Of a stretch of DNA of 64,000 bases, positions 1 through 12,326 are shown piece after piece. This DNA is from Lonicera japonica (taxonomy: Eukaryota > Streptophyta > Magnoliopsida > Dipsacales > Caprifoliaceae): the NCBI GenBank assembly GCA_021464415.1, contig CM038470.1, forward strand, positions 29,289,601 through 29,353,600, in the 5' to 3' direction. Below the pieces are notes generated by a model, which searched no databases, was not told the DNA's origin, and saw nothing but the letters and a program-made list of their open reading frames with translations. Each line of letters starts with the position of its first letter. The stretch's first letter is position 1. The position numbers and the translations under genes were made by a program.

Positions 1-1069
1 GCAATTCTTTTTTTTTTTTCGGTTAACGCTTTATGAAATATAATAGAAGATAAATATATATAGTTTCATACGAGTATGTTCCACTCGTATGTTTTATAGT
101 TCCATCTGAGTATGATCCACTTGTATGTGTCATACACTTGTGTGGTACACTCGTATGTTTTTTATTTTTTTTGCACGAATTTACCACAGCCAAATAAGTT
201 GTACGAGTAATTGAAAGTTGTATGAATAAAATTTAAGCATATAATAAATTTACCTTTTTTCTACTTTACAAATTTAAATTTGACTATTAATATTTCTCCG
301 CTTAATTTAAGATGGAGTATGATAAATTTAGCAGACCCGTTGACCTAAAATTCGTTCGTCTCCCTCTGTACTCTTCCCAAAGTGTGGAAGACAACCCATG
401 AACTGCTGCCATATACGCAGGACGCTTGTTTGAAGGCAAGAAAAGTTGGTTTGTGGGTAAATCTTACTTCAACCCTTGTGTTTTGAAGTGTAATCCTTCC
501 AAAGTATTATTTACCTGTTTTTTTTTTCTCCGTTATTTTATTTCCCTATAATTTCTTTTAATAAAAATTTATTTTAAGAGTTAAACGAATAATTTTTTTT
601 TATATAATATTAAGTAAAAATGATATATATAATGAATAGACTATTTTCGAAAGAAATAATTAACAAAAAATTCAAACTAGGAGTAGGTGTAATGAAAATT
701 TGAGAAATATGTTTATTGTCTCACCCATTGAAATTTTCTTATTATCGTGCATTGAAATTTTAGATAGTTATCTCACCTATTTCATAATTAAATTTTTTGA
801 TAAAAATTTACAATCGTCTTTACCAAGTCTCATAAAAAAAATCATAAATTTAGCCATGAAAATAAATTTCATTGAGAAAAATTAGGAGAATGAAGTAATG
901 GAGATACTATCTTTTACTTTAGATGTACCAAATTTCTTCTTTCGGAAAAAATAATCAATGTAGGGGATGGGCACATGAACAAGGGACTGGGGACTTGAAC
1001 ATGTGCGTATTGAAGTTTTTAACCTGTACACCAAACCTTATATCTTAAAAATTATTTTTCTTAAATATA
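1..1069. other. AT-rich intergenic stretch, no gene seen
   Basis: No coding signal. Bases about 65-170 hold short degenerate repeats of CACTCGTATG-like words in both orientations (for example ACTCGTATG and CATACGAGTATG). The rest is A/T-rich sequence with frequent stops in all frames. Confidence 0.5.
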
Positions 1070-1078
1070 TAATTACAA

Positions 1079-1773
1079 CTAGAAATTAGGTAGAAGGGCT
1101 TATTATACATTGATTTTTACCAAAAATCCAATGAATAATATTTTTTTGAATGAAGGGCCTATTTTTAATTGGTAATTTGAATAAAGGGCCTATTTTTAAT
1201 TGGTAATTAGTGTAAGAGGCCTATTTTGTTTTATATTTTAAATGAATGTATTTGAATAAATTTAAATATCATTTAATTAATAAAAACATGTTATGTATTA
1301 CCTAAATTACCCCTTTTTATGAAATTTTCACAAAAAATATGGACTGCAAAGTTCATATTGCAATAAAATATGAACTGCAAAGTTCATATTGCAGTGAAAT
1401 ATGTACTGCAATATGAACTTTGCACTAAAAATATGGACTGCAAAGTTCACATTGCAGTAAAATATGGACTGCAATATGAACTTTGCACTAAAAATATCGA
1501 CTGCAAAGTTCACATTGCAGTGAAATATGGACTGCAAAGTTCATATTGCAGTGAAATATAGACTGCAAAGTTCATATTGCAGTCCATATTTTAATGCATA
1601 TTGATATTTTTTTAGTTTATTTTAAGGGTTGTGATGTCATTTTATAATGAAAAAAAAAGACACATGTCATATTATCAATAAAATAAAAAATAGGCCCTTT
1701 ATTTAAAAAAAAATTATTCCTTGGCCTTAGTGTGAAAATATTTCTCTAATAAGCCATTTTTTTTAATTGCCCC
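1079..1773. mobile_element. Non-autonomous Mutator-like element (MULE), 695 bp
   Basis: The 9-bp direct repeat TAATTACAA flanks the element at 1070-1078 and 1774-1782, the TSD length typical of Mutator-like transposons. The outermost 27 bases at each end match imperfectly as inverted repeats, both reaching GGCTTATTA. Further in, another inverted block matches ATAAAGGGCCTATTTTT (near 1181-1197 and, inverted, near 1686-1702). The left arm contains about three tandem copies of a 37-bp GGGCCTATTTTTAATTGG unit. The core is a palindromic minisatellite, listed separately. No transposase is encoded. Confidence 0.75.
1336..1593. repeat. Palindromic minisatellite in the MULE core
   Basis: Tandem units of about 30-40 bp are built from TGCAAAGTTCATATTGCAGT and its reverse complement ATATGAACTTTGCA, alternating in orientation. 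The array can therefore form many internal hairpins. Short open frames across it on both strands are repeat artefacts. Confidence 0.8.
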
Positions 1774-1782
1774 TAATTACAA

Positions 1783-2940
1783 ATTATGGTTTAAAATATT
1801 CTTCTTTTCTCACATATTTAATACAAATAACGAATAGATTTTAATGAAATATGGCACCAAGCCAACTTCTCCTTGTTTTACATGGGACGATTTACCTTTT
1901 ACCAAACTAAATAAGACTGCTAAACTTGAATCTGAATATCTTGTATGAATACTCGCAATTTAAAAACACTTGAGATTAAGGAAAGATTTTCAATAAAATT
2001 ATAAAAATACAAGAAGGTTTGTGACATTTCTAAAAATATTAGAATTACATTAAATAAATATTTAAAGACGTGATTTCAAATGTAATTATGAAAATTAGAA
2101 CTCGATCTATAAGTTTACACTTTCTGTGCAGTGTCTATCTCGAAACTATATCCTTTAAATTTTACAACGTGAAGTCGTGAATTGCATAAATCCCAATGTC
2201 AGCCATCATAACTCGTAAGAAATTCTTTTTGAAAAATTCGGTCGTCACGATGCTAGATTCAGATATGGTTACCTATTTTTTCGTTTATTTCTTGTTAGGC
2301 CTATGAAATTTTGTTCTCATTATAAACTAGAAATATAACATTTGAATATGATAATACAACACAAAATTATAAGTTAATACGTAAAGGCATAATTTTTAGA
2401 ATTGTATTGGTACTGACATGATAAAACACAATATATTAACTGGTCGGATCAATTAATATTCATTAACACGATAATAATTATTAGAACACGTTAATAATAT
2501 TTACATTTGTATAATATTATGTGTATACATTTTTAATATAGATGTATATAATTTGTATATAAATTATACACGTATATTGTTAAATCAAAGTGAACTTACA
2601 ATATATACATATATAAATATAATTTTTTCATATATATATATATATACTTAACACATAATAACTAATCATATTAAATAATTTGTTAAAATGTCAAAACAAT
2701 ACTCAAAAAGACAATAACACTTAATAAAACAATTATTTAAAAATAAAATCATAACAAGTAAAATACAATAAAAATATTAGAAATATTTTTTCATATAATA
2801 AAAAAAATTATAAAAATAACCGATTTGTACGGATTATTCCGCATTTAAAAATTTTGAGATAAAAAAATATACTACAAAACTAACCCAATGTCAGTCAATA
2901 CTGGTAGACCAACGTGTTTACCCGTTTCTTAGAAAAATGT
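1783..2940. other. AT-rich intergenic and upstream region of the TVP38-like gene
   Basis: Very A/T-rich with a TA microsatellite near 2630-2646. No gene or clear promoter motif can be defended. It presumably holds the promoter of the gene starting at 3226. Confidence 0.4.
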
Positions 2941-2989
2941 AAAGAGAGAGAAAAATAATTTGGATGCACCTAGTCATCACCTCATCGGA

Positions 2990-3225
2990 TATTTTTATCG
3001 TACAACCAGCGCATATTCTCTCTCCCCCCTCTCTCTCTCTCTTCCTCTACAAATTGGCAAAAATCTTCAGCTTCAGAGGAGAGACAAGAGAGAGAGAGGG
3101 AAAGAAAAAACAGAGAGAGAGAGAGAGTGTCCCAAAAGCAAAGAAAGAAAACCTAATTAGGGTTTCTTCGTCTCTCTTTCTCTCTCTCCCTATCTGAAAT
3201 TTGTTCATTATTTGTGATTAGTCAA
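2990..3225 (+). promoter_or_regulatory. Pyrimidine/purine-rich 5' leader of the TVP38-like gene
   Basis: CT-rich runs (3018-3043), then GA-rich runs (3080-3127), then CT-rich runs again (3166-3190) lie immediately before the ATG at 3226, as is common in plant 5'UTRs. The transcription start is not visible. Small open frames here that begin near 2962 would be upstream ORFs only if the mRNA started before them, which I cannot establish. Confidence 0.4.
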
Positions 3226-6200
3226 ATGGAGGGACAAGTAGGAGGAACATGTTCATCTTCTTTTTCTTCTGATAATGACAATGTTGTAAGTAATAGATCA
3301 AAGTTGTTGTTGTCGTCGTCGTCGTCGAAGTTTCCGTTGACATTTGGGGAGGTTTTGGTGGCGTGCGGCGTCGTTTTGGGGTTTCTATTCGGTCTCCTCG
3401 GCGTCTATTTCACCATGCCGGCTTCCGATTACAGCTTCCTCAAATTGCCTCGTACTCTCCAAGATCTTCAAATCCTCAGGTATCATTTTTAAGGATGCAT
3501 TTTTCTTGATTCCTTGTATAGCTACATATTAATTTGGTGGTTATAATAGATTTTGGTAACATATATATGTCTGTCTCCTAATTATTGATTTTTATTTTTA
3601 GAATTTTTGGCTTATTTAAATTTAATTGGTTTGGTCTTAATGATTCATAATTTATTTTTTATATGTTAGTCTTGATGTAAATTGTATCATGTTTATGGAC
3701 AATGGAGGTATTTTTATTGAGTCCTTTGGCATTTTAATGTGGCCATTATTATAATAGATTTGATAACACAAGTCAGTTTTTATGGCTCATGTTCACACAC
3801 GTATATATATTGATATTGATTTGTATTTTAGGCTTTTTAGCTTATTTAAATTGATTTGTCGTGGCTGTAAAAGAGCTGGATTTGATTGTAATATTCCATA
3901 AAATTATCTGGGAAACTATTTTCTGTCAAGACAAACAGGACTGTCTTGAATTTTCATGATGCATGAATAGAGAAAAAAAATTAATCAAACTAATTGTAAT
4001 GTCTCTTTCTGTCTTTATTCTTGTTTTTGACGTTCTTATTTGATTATTTTGAAACCAATCTAGCTTGGGGATTAATTTATTTTCTCCTTGTTTACTAAAT
4101 AACCTTTTGAGTTGAAGTAAAGTAATGATTTTGTTCCTATATTATTAGTTAAGCAAAACTAATGAGTCTTATTTGATGGTGGCGTGATTTTATTGCTTAT
4201 TTTCATGTGGGTGTTTTGGGAGACATCCATCCCTTTCAAATTGTACTTTTTAAATCTTGGAAAATTGGGCAAAATATCTTGTTAGTATGTCCAAATAGTT
4301 AGGCGTAGGGTTTTGTTGATTAATTTTTTTCAATAGTGGATATTTCAATGGACAACATTATTGTCGAAGCAATTATCTATATTGGCGGAGCAATGTACAA
4401 CTTTAGAAGCATATAGTACAACTTCTCAAAGTAGTATGGCAAAGAAAATATTGCTTTGGCAATATGGCTACCCATTTCAATTTGTACAAATAGAGAATCT
4501 ATTCTAATGGGTCTTCTTCTTTATGGAAGCTTGTAAATGTGTTGAACTATTTACGTTGCTGATTTATTATTTGAATGCAAGATTTGTGAGCTAGAGTTCT
4601 AGAAGTTGGTTGAAGCTAAAAAAATACTTAATAACGCAAATTGCACCTAGGTGCCTGTATAAAATCCCCCCAAAAAAAGGTTTGGCCACATTCATAGATT
4701 ACCTCCCCTCCCCACAACAAAACCCATGTCTCGTTTGGTTCACAGATTTGAGCACTCAGGAAAGGAAAGTCTTTCCTTTCCTTTGTTTGGTAACCGCAAA
4801 TTCTAGAAACACTTTCCTGACAGGGGAAAGTAAGGGGTAAAGTCATTCCTCTCAAAACCCATGGGATTGATTTTCCCATGTGATTTCCTAGCATTTATTA
4901 CAAAATTTTTGGACAATAATACCCTTATCTAAATATTTTCCATGCTTTACCAAATACAAGAAAGGAAACTTGACAGGAACTTTAGTTTTCCACCTCCATG
5001 GGAAAGACGAGGGAATTGATTTCCTTTATGTTAGCCAAACGGGGCCTAAAAGCTGTTTGATTCCTTATTTAAGTTTATTTGGTTCCTTGGGCTGGTAGTT
5101 TTGGTGACTTAGGTTACTCATCAATCATCATGCTTATGAAACACTGTAAGGTGAGAAAGATAATCATCAAACGATATATTGTGATATGATCATGATTTGT
5201 TTTGTCGATGTTTTTGTAGAGATCACCTAGAGGACTACACAAGTGACTACACAGTACAGGTTCTGGTTGGGTATTGCACGGTCTACATCTTCATGCAAAC
5301 TTTTATGATTCCCGGGACCATATTCATGTCACTGCTCGCCGGGTCTCTTTTTGGAGTATTTAAAGGTGTAGCTCTGGTTGTTTTTGCTGCTACCGCTGGC
5401 GCATCTTCTTGCTTCTTCTTATCTAAACTAATTGGTCGGCCTCTTGTCTTTTCTCTCTGGCCTGATAAACTGAATTTCTTCCAAGCCCAGGTGAGTTTCA
5501 ACTCATTCCCTACTTTAATCATCTTTACTTGTATGAGTATTTAAACATGGTCGGGCCAAGGATAGTGCCATCAAGGCCACCACCTTCCAGCCCCAAAATT
5601 TGAAGATTTTTAGGCTACCCAAAATTTAGTGTACGTGTACATTCACTGTGTTCTAAAAATCAGTCTAGGCGGCAACTAGCTGGGCTAGCTAGGTGGATAT
5701 TTTCACTCTTTTTTTTCTGCTGAAGTATTTTGTTTGTGTTCAAAATTGCAAATTATGGGAAATGTTTGGTTGGAGAATCTTTATGCCTTTTTCAAGTAGT
5801 AAAGTTTGATTTATTGTAATGTTATCTTTTCAAAGACTAAATGCTTGTTGTAGAGGTGGGTTAATATTGACATTGACTTTGCTAGGAACCCTCGGTCTCA
5901 GAAAGATGGTCCCTCTTTGGCTTTTGATATTTTTTAAGGAACGTTAATTCAGCTCTCAATTGTCAAATATACAACTCATGTTCTATCGTAAGATTTGGTA
6001 CATTGATTATATGAACTTTGATAGAGTTCAATGGCGAAATATGATCCATGTATCACATATCTATTGGGCAAAGCTTAGTTGAGTAAAATTAATAAGAAAA
6101 TTTGACCTCCTAGTTGCTCTAGATGCTTGGTGCCCACCCACCTTCTACCTAGCACTTTTAAAACATTATTATGTTAATATATACACACGCACACATGTTT

Positions 6201-7189
6201 ATTGTATATTGATGTGATAGCCCAGCTATAAAAATCCACATTTAAATGTTTAAGGGTTCAATTCTTTTAATAGATAGCTCAGTTCTTAATTGAACTCAAT
6301 GCTCAATTTTTGCTCAAGTCTTAATAAATTTCTCCATTTCTTTTTTTTCCAGGTGGCTAAAAGACGAGAGGGGCTGCTGAATTATATGCTTTTCCTAAGG
6401 GTGACCCCAACCTTGCCGAATACATTCATAAATGTTGCTTCCCCGATTGTAGATGTGCCTTACCATATCTTCTTCTTCGCAACTTTCATTGGGCTTATTC
6501 CTGCTGCTTATGTCACTGTCAAGGTATTGTTCTCTTCTTTAACATTTTTGTTTTCTTTACCTCCTGGTGTTTGTATTATAAATGGTGGCCCATATTCTGA
6601 ATAAAGAACCTAAAACTCGACAAAAGCACCACACGAAACTTACCTTTTCAATTGATGATTGAGATTATTTTTAGTAGATTTGTGTCATTGGTGAGTTGAT
6701 CTCCAAGTACGCTTAGAGAAATGAGTGACATGGCCCGGTTTTGAGTTTGTCGATCCAATTGGTTTTCTACACACCCCAAGTTTTCTGCAGGACGAGGTGG
6801 GCAAGATCACTCTTTTTTCATCCCCCAAATAAATGAAATTGATGAATTGTAAATATATCAATTTTGATATCATTCAATATTTTTTTTTTGGGGGGGGGGG
6901 GGGTAGATTTTATACTAGGATAGGTGGCAAGCCTCAGCCTAGTTCCTAGGCAGGAGTTCTTAGAACACTAGTTTTCCACAGAAAATTTTACCATGTAAAG
7001 AAAATCCCAAAAAAATCGGTTACGTGAAATTAACAAGAGCCATATATAACATTCTTGCAGGCCGGAATAGCCCTAGGTGAGTTGCGATCAGTGGGTGACC
7101 TTTATGACTTCAACTCAATTGCTACCTTGTTTCTCATCGGAATCGTCTCAGTTACACCAACTTTGATGAGCAGCAAGTGCCAATCATAG
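3226..7189 (+). CDS. TVP38/TMEM64 family membrane protein (VTT / SNARE-associated Golgi domain)
   Basis: Four exons: 3226-3479, 5220-5490, 6353-6523 and 7061-7189. All junctions are GT-AG and the frame holds across them, giving 274 aa. The N-terminus is Ser-rich and hydrophilic (residues 1-36). A first membrane segment spans about 41-63. The VTT core follows at about 105-235, including MIPGTIFMSLLAGSLFG, the family's Gly/Pro-rich re-entrant stretch, then a segment ending in LSKLIGR, then RVTPTLPNTFINVASPI and further hydrophobic helices. A last hydrophobic stretch precedes the C-terminal VTPTLMSSK. Family members are integral membrane proteins of the secretory pathway, and relatives (TMEM41B/VMP1/TMEM64) act as scramblases; the exact role of this protein is unknown. 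The ATG at 3226 is the first in frame, since the upstream in-frame codon at 3214 is GTG. Intron 1 contains a probable MITE, and intron 3 has a G homopolymer at about 6890-6903. Confidence 0.88.
4727..5046. mobile_element. Probable Harbinger/Tourist-type MITE in intron 1 of the TVP38-like gene
   Basis: The left end, TGTCTCGTTTGGTTCACAG, and the right end (reverse complement GGCCCCGTTTGGCTAACA) are degenerate inverted repeats. The right end is followed by TAA, the usual Harbinger target, but the left TSD is not recognisable. The interior (GGAAAGGAAAGTC, CCTTTCC, long Tm-like T/A tracts) resembles the MITE at 29856-30286, so the two are likely one family. Confidence 0.5.
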
Positions 7190-8194
7190 ATCCAAAAGCT
7201 GAACGAATTGGATTAATACAGCTTCCTCCGATTCCAAATCACACTATTTCAGCATCACTACTGTACAAATTAGCACCAAATAAAAATGATGAAAAATCGG
7301 AGCTCTGTTTCGGCTCACAAGATTCCATAGTTGATGCTGTAGTTGTTCGGGGATAAAAATGTAAATTGCCTGTTGCCATTTTTAGATGTGTACCCAGAAA
7401 GGGAGAAAACTATATGCTGTATTCTTAAGATTTGATTAATGATTTAGAAAGTTGCATGTAAACACTCCAATACTACGGGTGTACCATACTTTTGGGTGAT
7501 GAAATGCAAAATAATTTGTACAATTGTAGTTGTATTTTAATGTATATTGATATAGTTTACTTCAGCACAGTAAACATGGAAGGATTTGAGGATGATTTAG
7601 AAGTGCGCAATGTATACATATCGAGAAGAAATAGCATGAAAGTGTGTATATGATTGATAGACGGCTGTTAACAAATTAAAGGTGTTTGGTTTAGTTCTTG
7701 ACCAGTGGCTGAGATTGAGTTGTCGCATGCTAACAGTATCATATCCTTTCCTATATCATCTCGAAATCTCAAGTATGAGTTTCAAATTTGAGCTTCACCA
7801 GCTGCAAATACAGCTTTAATACCCCCATGTAATTGGTTGTTCGAGTGTACCACCACATGATGCACTCGCGAAAGTGGTAAGCGCTTATGTGTCGTATCAT
7901 TGGCCAACGCATACCACCTGGTGGTACTTCAGATGTACAACGTATATTTGCCTAATCTACACCACACGCAATATAATACAATTTCAAATAAGTGACTCAA
8001 ATAGTCACCCACAAGCAAAAACAAGTTGGAATAACAAACTCCTCGGTCACAAAGCCATTTTCTCACAAACACAAACACCATGCTCTACCTAACAAACACA
8101 TTCACATACATATAACACTTGACCAATACTAAAGATTAAAACCAATTCTCCAAATTATCATAAAATGACAATAAATTGATTTTCAACTTCAAAT
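7190..8194. other. Region between convergent genes (3'UTRs and spacer)
   Basis: The TVP38-like gene and the TPS-like gene converge here. The first few hundred bases are probably the 3'UTR of the former and the last ones the 3'UTR of the latter. No canonical poly(A) signal could be assigned with confidence and no additional gene is supported. Confidence 0.4.
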
Positions 8195-11100
8195 TTATTC
8201 TCGATCGATGATTGCTCGCTGAGGAGTTTGCGTAACACTCCTACTTGTTTGCTCAGAAGCCGAGGCAAGGCCTTGTAACATCCTCAATATCTCACTTGTG
8301 TCCTCTAAGAAATATTTTGCCCTGCTCGGTTTTCGTCCAACAGTGCAAGCAAATACTTCGGCAACTGGAGAGAGAGAGGGGCCTGCGGTGGCACTCATTA
8401 TAACTTCAAACATGTCCTCGTCTGACCGGTCATCGCCAACACAGAGTACAAAGTCTGGCAGCATTCCTTTGTTCTGCATTGTTACAAGGAGCCTTTCGGC
8501 TACTAGGCCTTTGTTGACACCCTATTGAGAGAGAACAAAAAAATGGACCGACATAAATTGTTATATCGGAGTGTTAAAAGAAAAAGAGTAGAAAATGTCG
8601 GAAGTCGAAAAGATTATAAACCTGGGTAAAGCTTGCAATAAAGTTCTCGAATTATTTGGAGGGAATGATTACTATAACTTCATTTTCATAGTTTGAAGTT
8701 TTCCAATAGATGGCAGTAGAAAGGGTGTTGCTTGATAGCACTTCTCTTTCTTGGAAAATGCAAAAGATTTTGGGTCCGTTGGATAAAAATGTTGGAAAAT
8801 GGTTGGAAAACAATTGAATTTGATGAGAAGTTGGAAAATTTCTCATGGAAAACTTTTCTCCATTCCCCGATGAATTGGATTCCTTGGAAAAACCAGAAAA
8901 GTAATAAAAAATCTCACCAAAAACCACTCATCTTTTTTTCCAACTTCTTACTTATATGTTTTGTTTCCAATTATTTTCCAACTTTATCAAATGCACCCTT
9001 CATGTTTCCCCTCTTTAGCATTGTTTGATTGCATAATTTTTCATGGAATCAATTTCTATGGTACAACTTGGTTTAGCCTAATTTTCTCTTTTTTTTCATG
9101 TATTCAAAAGCCACCTCCACCCCGTGTTTTCATTTTCCATGAAAAATCTTTCCATGTAAAACCACACCACGAAATTAATTATTTTCCATGCTAAAGTAAT
9201 AAAAGCACCCGCTATAATTTCAAATAAAAATAGCAAAATGAGTATTCCAAATAGACGAAGATTCTCTTCACCATTTTACATTTCACCCTGAAGCAATAAG
9301 GCCCTTGGTGTTCAAGTTGACATTCTTGTCCCTTCATCATTTTTAACTCCATTTTATGTCCATCTAAAGCTAGAAAAAAGTAAAGAAGAAATGAGTAACT
9401 AGTACAAACCTGAGGTTTAACTTCAACAATGTGCTGGCCACTCTTGACAGTAACCGGTTCATTTGCAAGAACACTTTCAAGGTGATCAAGGAGCTCTTTA
9501 GCCTGGCACGAGCCAAAATCTGGATCTGCATACTGGTAGTTCCACACGAGCGCGCTCTCTTTGGCCTCTATGGTGGACCCATCGGTTGTTTCAGTGTATA
9601 GTTTCATTACCGGCTCGGCTATTTGTTTCCAGTAAAAATCTGGCACCGCAATGCAAGTTTCCCATTCCGACCCATGATTTGGCCTACAAATTACAAAATG
9701 AAGAATAGTCCCATCACCACAGACACAACAAGGGAAAAAACAAAAATATTCCCTCCTCAGATTACAATTCACTATTTCTAAGTTGAAGTTTTAGGGAAAC
9801 ATCAATTCTATTGTAATCAATGGTCAATAGCAAAACATACTAAAGCATTGTGCGATTTAGTACTTTGATTTTCAAAGTGTGAACTCGAGTTGAGACATTC
9901 AAAAAGGAAAGTGCAAGTCTTAATTTGAAACAGAGGGATTTACACGAAGTCTAAAAAATCTGTTAGTTTATATCATGTATGTGTCGGATTAAAGATCATT
10001 GTAAAAGTCCACTACTCTTTTTTGGGATGTCCCAAATTAAGAGTCTAGTTTCCTTTCTGGAACACAATCAATATATCAAATCTCATGATAGTTTCCAAAT
10101 TCTGTTTTTAAGCGTTGATTATGTTGACAGGCATAGATTTTTAGTACTCCCTGCCCCAAATAACAAGTCCATGTTTGGCTTTAACACTTGTTTAAGAATA
10201 CTTCAATTTCGACATAATCAAAGGCTAACAACAAAACCATTTTACTAAATCTTCATGATCATAATTTGAAATCTATGAAAATAGTTACACATTTTCAAGT
10301 AGAGCGAGTAAAAAAAAAAAGGATCATACCTCAAAAAATAACCATGCTCGGCTGCAATTCCAAGCTTCTCACAAGAAGAAAACCAATCTGTTAAAGTCTT
10401 TCGATCCTTCCCACTAACAATGAACACCACATTCTTGGGATCTCTGCACAAATTATTCAACATCCCAACGGCCTCCGCATTGGGACTTGTGCTAATAGAA
10501 CTCTGAGGCGGACTCATAGTACCATCAAAATCCAAAAGAATAGCCCGGTTTTTAGTCCTCCTATAAGCCGAAACAATATGCTCAATCGAAAGCTTCTTAA
10601 AATTCGGATCCAAAGCAATTACCCGGAAACCCAAACCAAATCCAATACCCCAACACCTCCTCCTCACATGATCTCTACACGATCGTTCAAGATCCTGCAA
10701 GAAACTGTGCGCCCAATAGGCAACATCATGGGTACTCACATACCGATAGTGTTTCTCGTGCCTCAACTGTTTTTCAGCATCGGATACAATTAAAGCCGAA
10801 TCCATCGCTTCAGCTACAGCATCAACGTTCCACGGATTGACCCGAATGGCTCCGCTGAGTGATGGTGAGCACCCAATGAACTCGGAAACTACAAGCATAC
10901 TTTTCTTTGGTGCACCACTGTTAATGCCTAAGGTACTATCGAGCTTATCGGTTCCTTGCCGGCAAATGATGTATTCATAGGGGATGAGGTTCATTCCATC
11001 TCGAACCGCGGTCACAAGGCAACACTCGGCGACAACATAGTAAGCGATCCGCTCGTAGAAATGAAGTGGGGTCTCAATCAAGATCACCGGTTCATATCCA

Positions 11101-12326
11101 GGTCGTCGAAACGTCCCGTTGATCCGATTGACAGTAGCAGATGTTTCTGATTGAACTTCTTGCACGTCCCTCCCTCGGCCTCTAGCCGGATTGGCAATTT
11201 GGACAAGTACAACTTTTCCTCGTTTGTCAGGGTGTTGGGTGAGCAAATGTTCAAATGCCAAGAGCTTCAAGCTTATTCCTTTGAAAATGTCCATATCATC
11301 AACTCCAAGCAAAATGGTTTGACCCCTAAACCGATCTCTTAGATTCGCAACTTTTGACTCGGTCTCAGGTAGGTCCAAAACATTTTGAAGTTGACCCATA
11401 TGGATCCCGACCGGGAGAATCTTGATGCTTACAGTCCGACCATAGTACTCTAGCCCAATGTAGCCTCGTTTCGATTGATAAGAAAGACCAAGCATTCTAC
11501 TACAACAAGAAAGAAAGTGCCTCGCATAGTCAAAAGTATGGAATCCAATGAGATCCGAGTTTAATAGTGCACGAAGAAGCTCGTCTCTAACGGGCAAAGT
11601 CCGGTAAATCTCCGATGAGGGGAACGGGCTATGGAGGAAGAACCCGAGCTTCACCCGATTGAACCTCTTCCTCAAAAACGTCGGTAAAACCATCAAATGA
11701 TAGTCATGGACCCACACAAAATCATCATCAGGGCTAATAACTTCCATCACTTTATCTGCAAAAATCTTGTTAACTGACACATAAGCTTGCCATAAGGATC
11801 GGTCGAACCGACCACCTAGCTCTGGTGATAAAGGAAGCATGTAGTGAAATAAAGGCCATAGTTGTTGCTTACAAAACCCATGATAGAATTTGCTAAAAAG
11901 TTCTTGAGGGATAAAAGCCGGTACACATTTGAAAGTTTCGAGCAAAGTTTGAGCAACATCATCTTGTTCACTAGGATCAATCTCTTCTCTAAGTGAACCA
12001 ACATAAATAACTTCTACATCTTCACCTAGGCCATCTTTGAGTTGTAAAAGAAGGGAGTCTTCATCCCAACTAAAGTTCCATCCTTGATCGTCACCGTCTG
12101 ATCTCCTGTGGGCTCGCAGAGGGAGTTGGTTTCCCACTATGATCATCCGTTCTTGGGATACGGAAGAGGGTGCATCAGAGCCAATGCTGTTGCTATTATC
12201 ATCGTCGAGCTCAGATAGTACTCCGGCGACAGTTGCCACTCTAGGGAACTTCTTGCCGGCCCGGCCAAAGGTGGGGGAGTCACCGGAAGCAAGCTCAAAT
12301 AGGTTCGAATAAGACCTCGAAACCAT
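8195..12326 (-). CDS. TPS: Class II trehalose-6-phosphate synthase-like protein (GT20 + TPP domains)
   Basis: Three exons on the minus strand: 12326-10330, 9683-9410 and 8521-8195, GT-AG and frame-consistent, giving 865 aa. The N-terminus MVSRSYSNLFELASGDSP is characteristic of plant class II TPS, closest to the TPS5/TPS6 group. The synthase-like GT20 domain covers about 60-545 and includes WVHDYHLM at 205-212. The phosphatase-like HAD domain follows, with LLDFDGT at 597-603 and GDDRSDED at 786-793. Class I TPS makes trehalose-6-phosphate from UDP-glucose and glucose-6-phosphate. Class II proteins usually lack this activity and are thought to be regulatory, so catalysis should not be assumed. 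The in-frame codon upstream, at 12401, is TTG, so the ATG at 12326 is the start. The long first exon and two 3' introns fit class II genes. Intron 2 holds a probable MITE. Confidence 0.93.
8723..8998. mobile_element. Probable Harbinger-like MITE in TPS intron 2
   Basis: The termini GGGTGTTGCTTGATAG and, inverted, GGGTGCATTTGATA resemble the ends of the large Harbinger element at 30290-36743. The interior is rich in TTGGAAAATGG-type words and their complements. No matching 3-bp TSD is visible, so the boundaries are approximate. The rest of the intron up to about 9180 has similar TTTTCCATGG motifs and may hold a second, more decayed copy. Confidence 0.45.

Noticed and set aside
1328..1561. Overlapping open frames on both strands in the palindromic minisatellite
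   Set aside because: Their peptides are periodic translations of the repeat and have no domain character.
2960..3197. Small open frames in the TVP38-like leader as upstream ORFs
   Set aside because: Without a known transcription start there is no evidence that they are in the mRNA. They are mostly translated CT/GA repeats.
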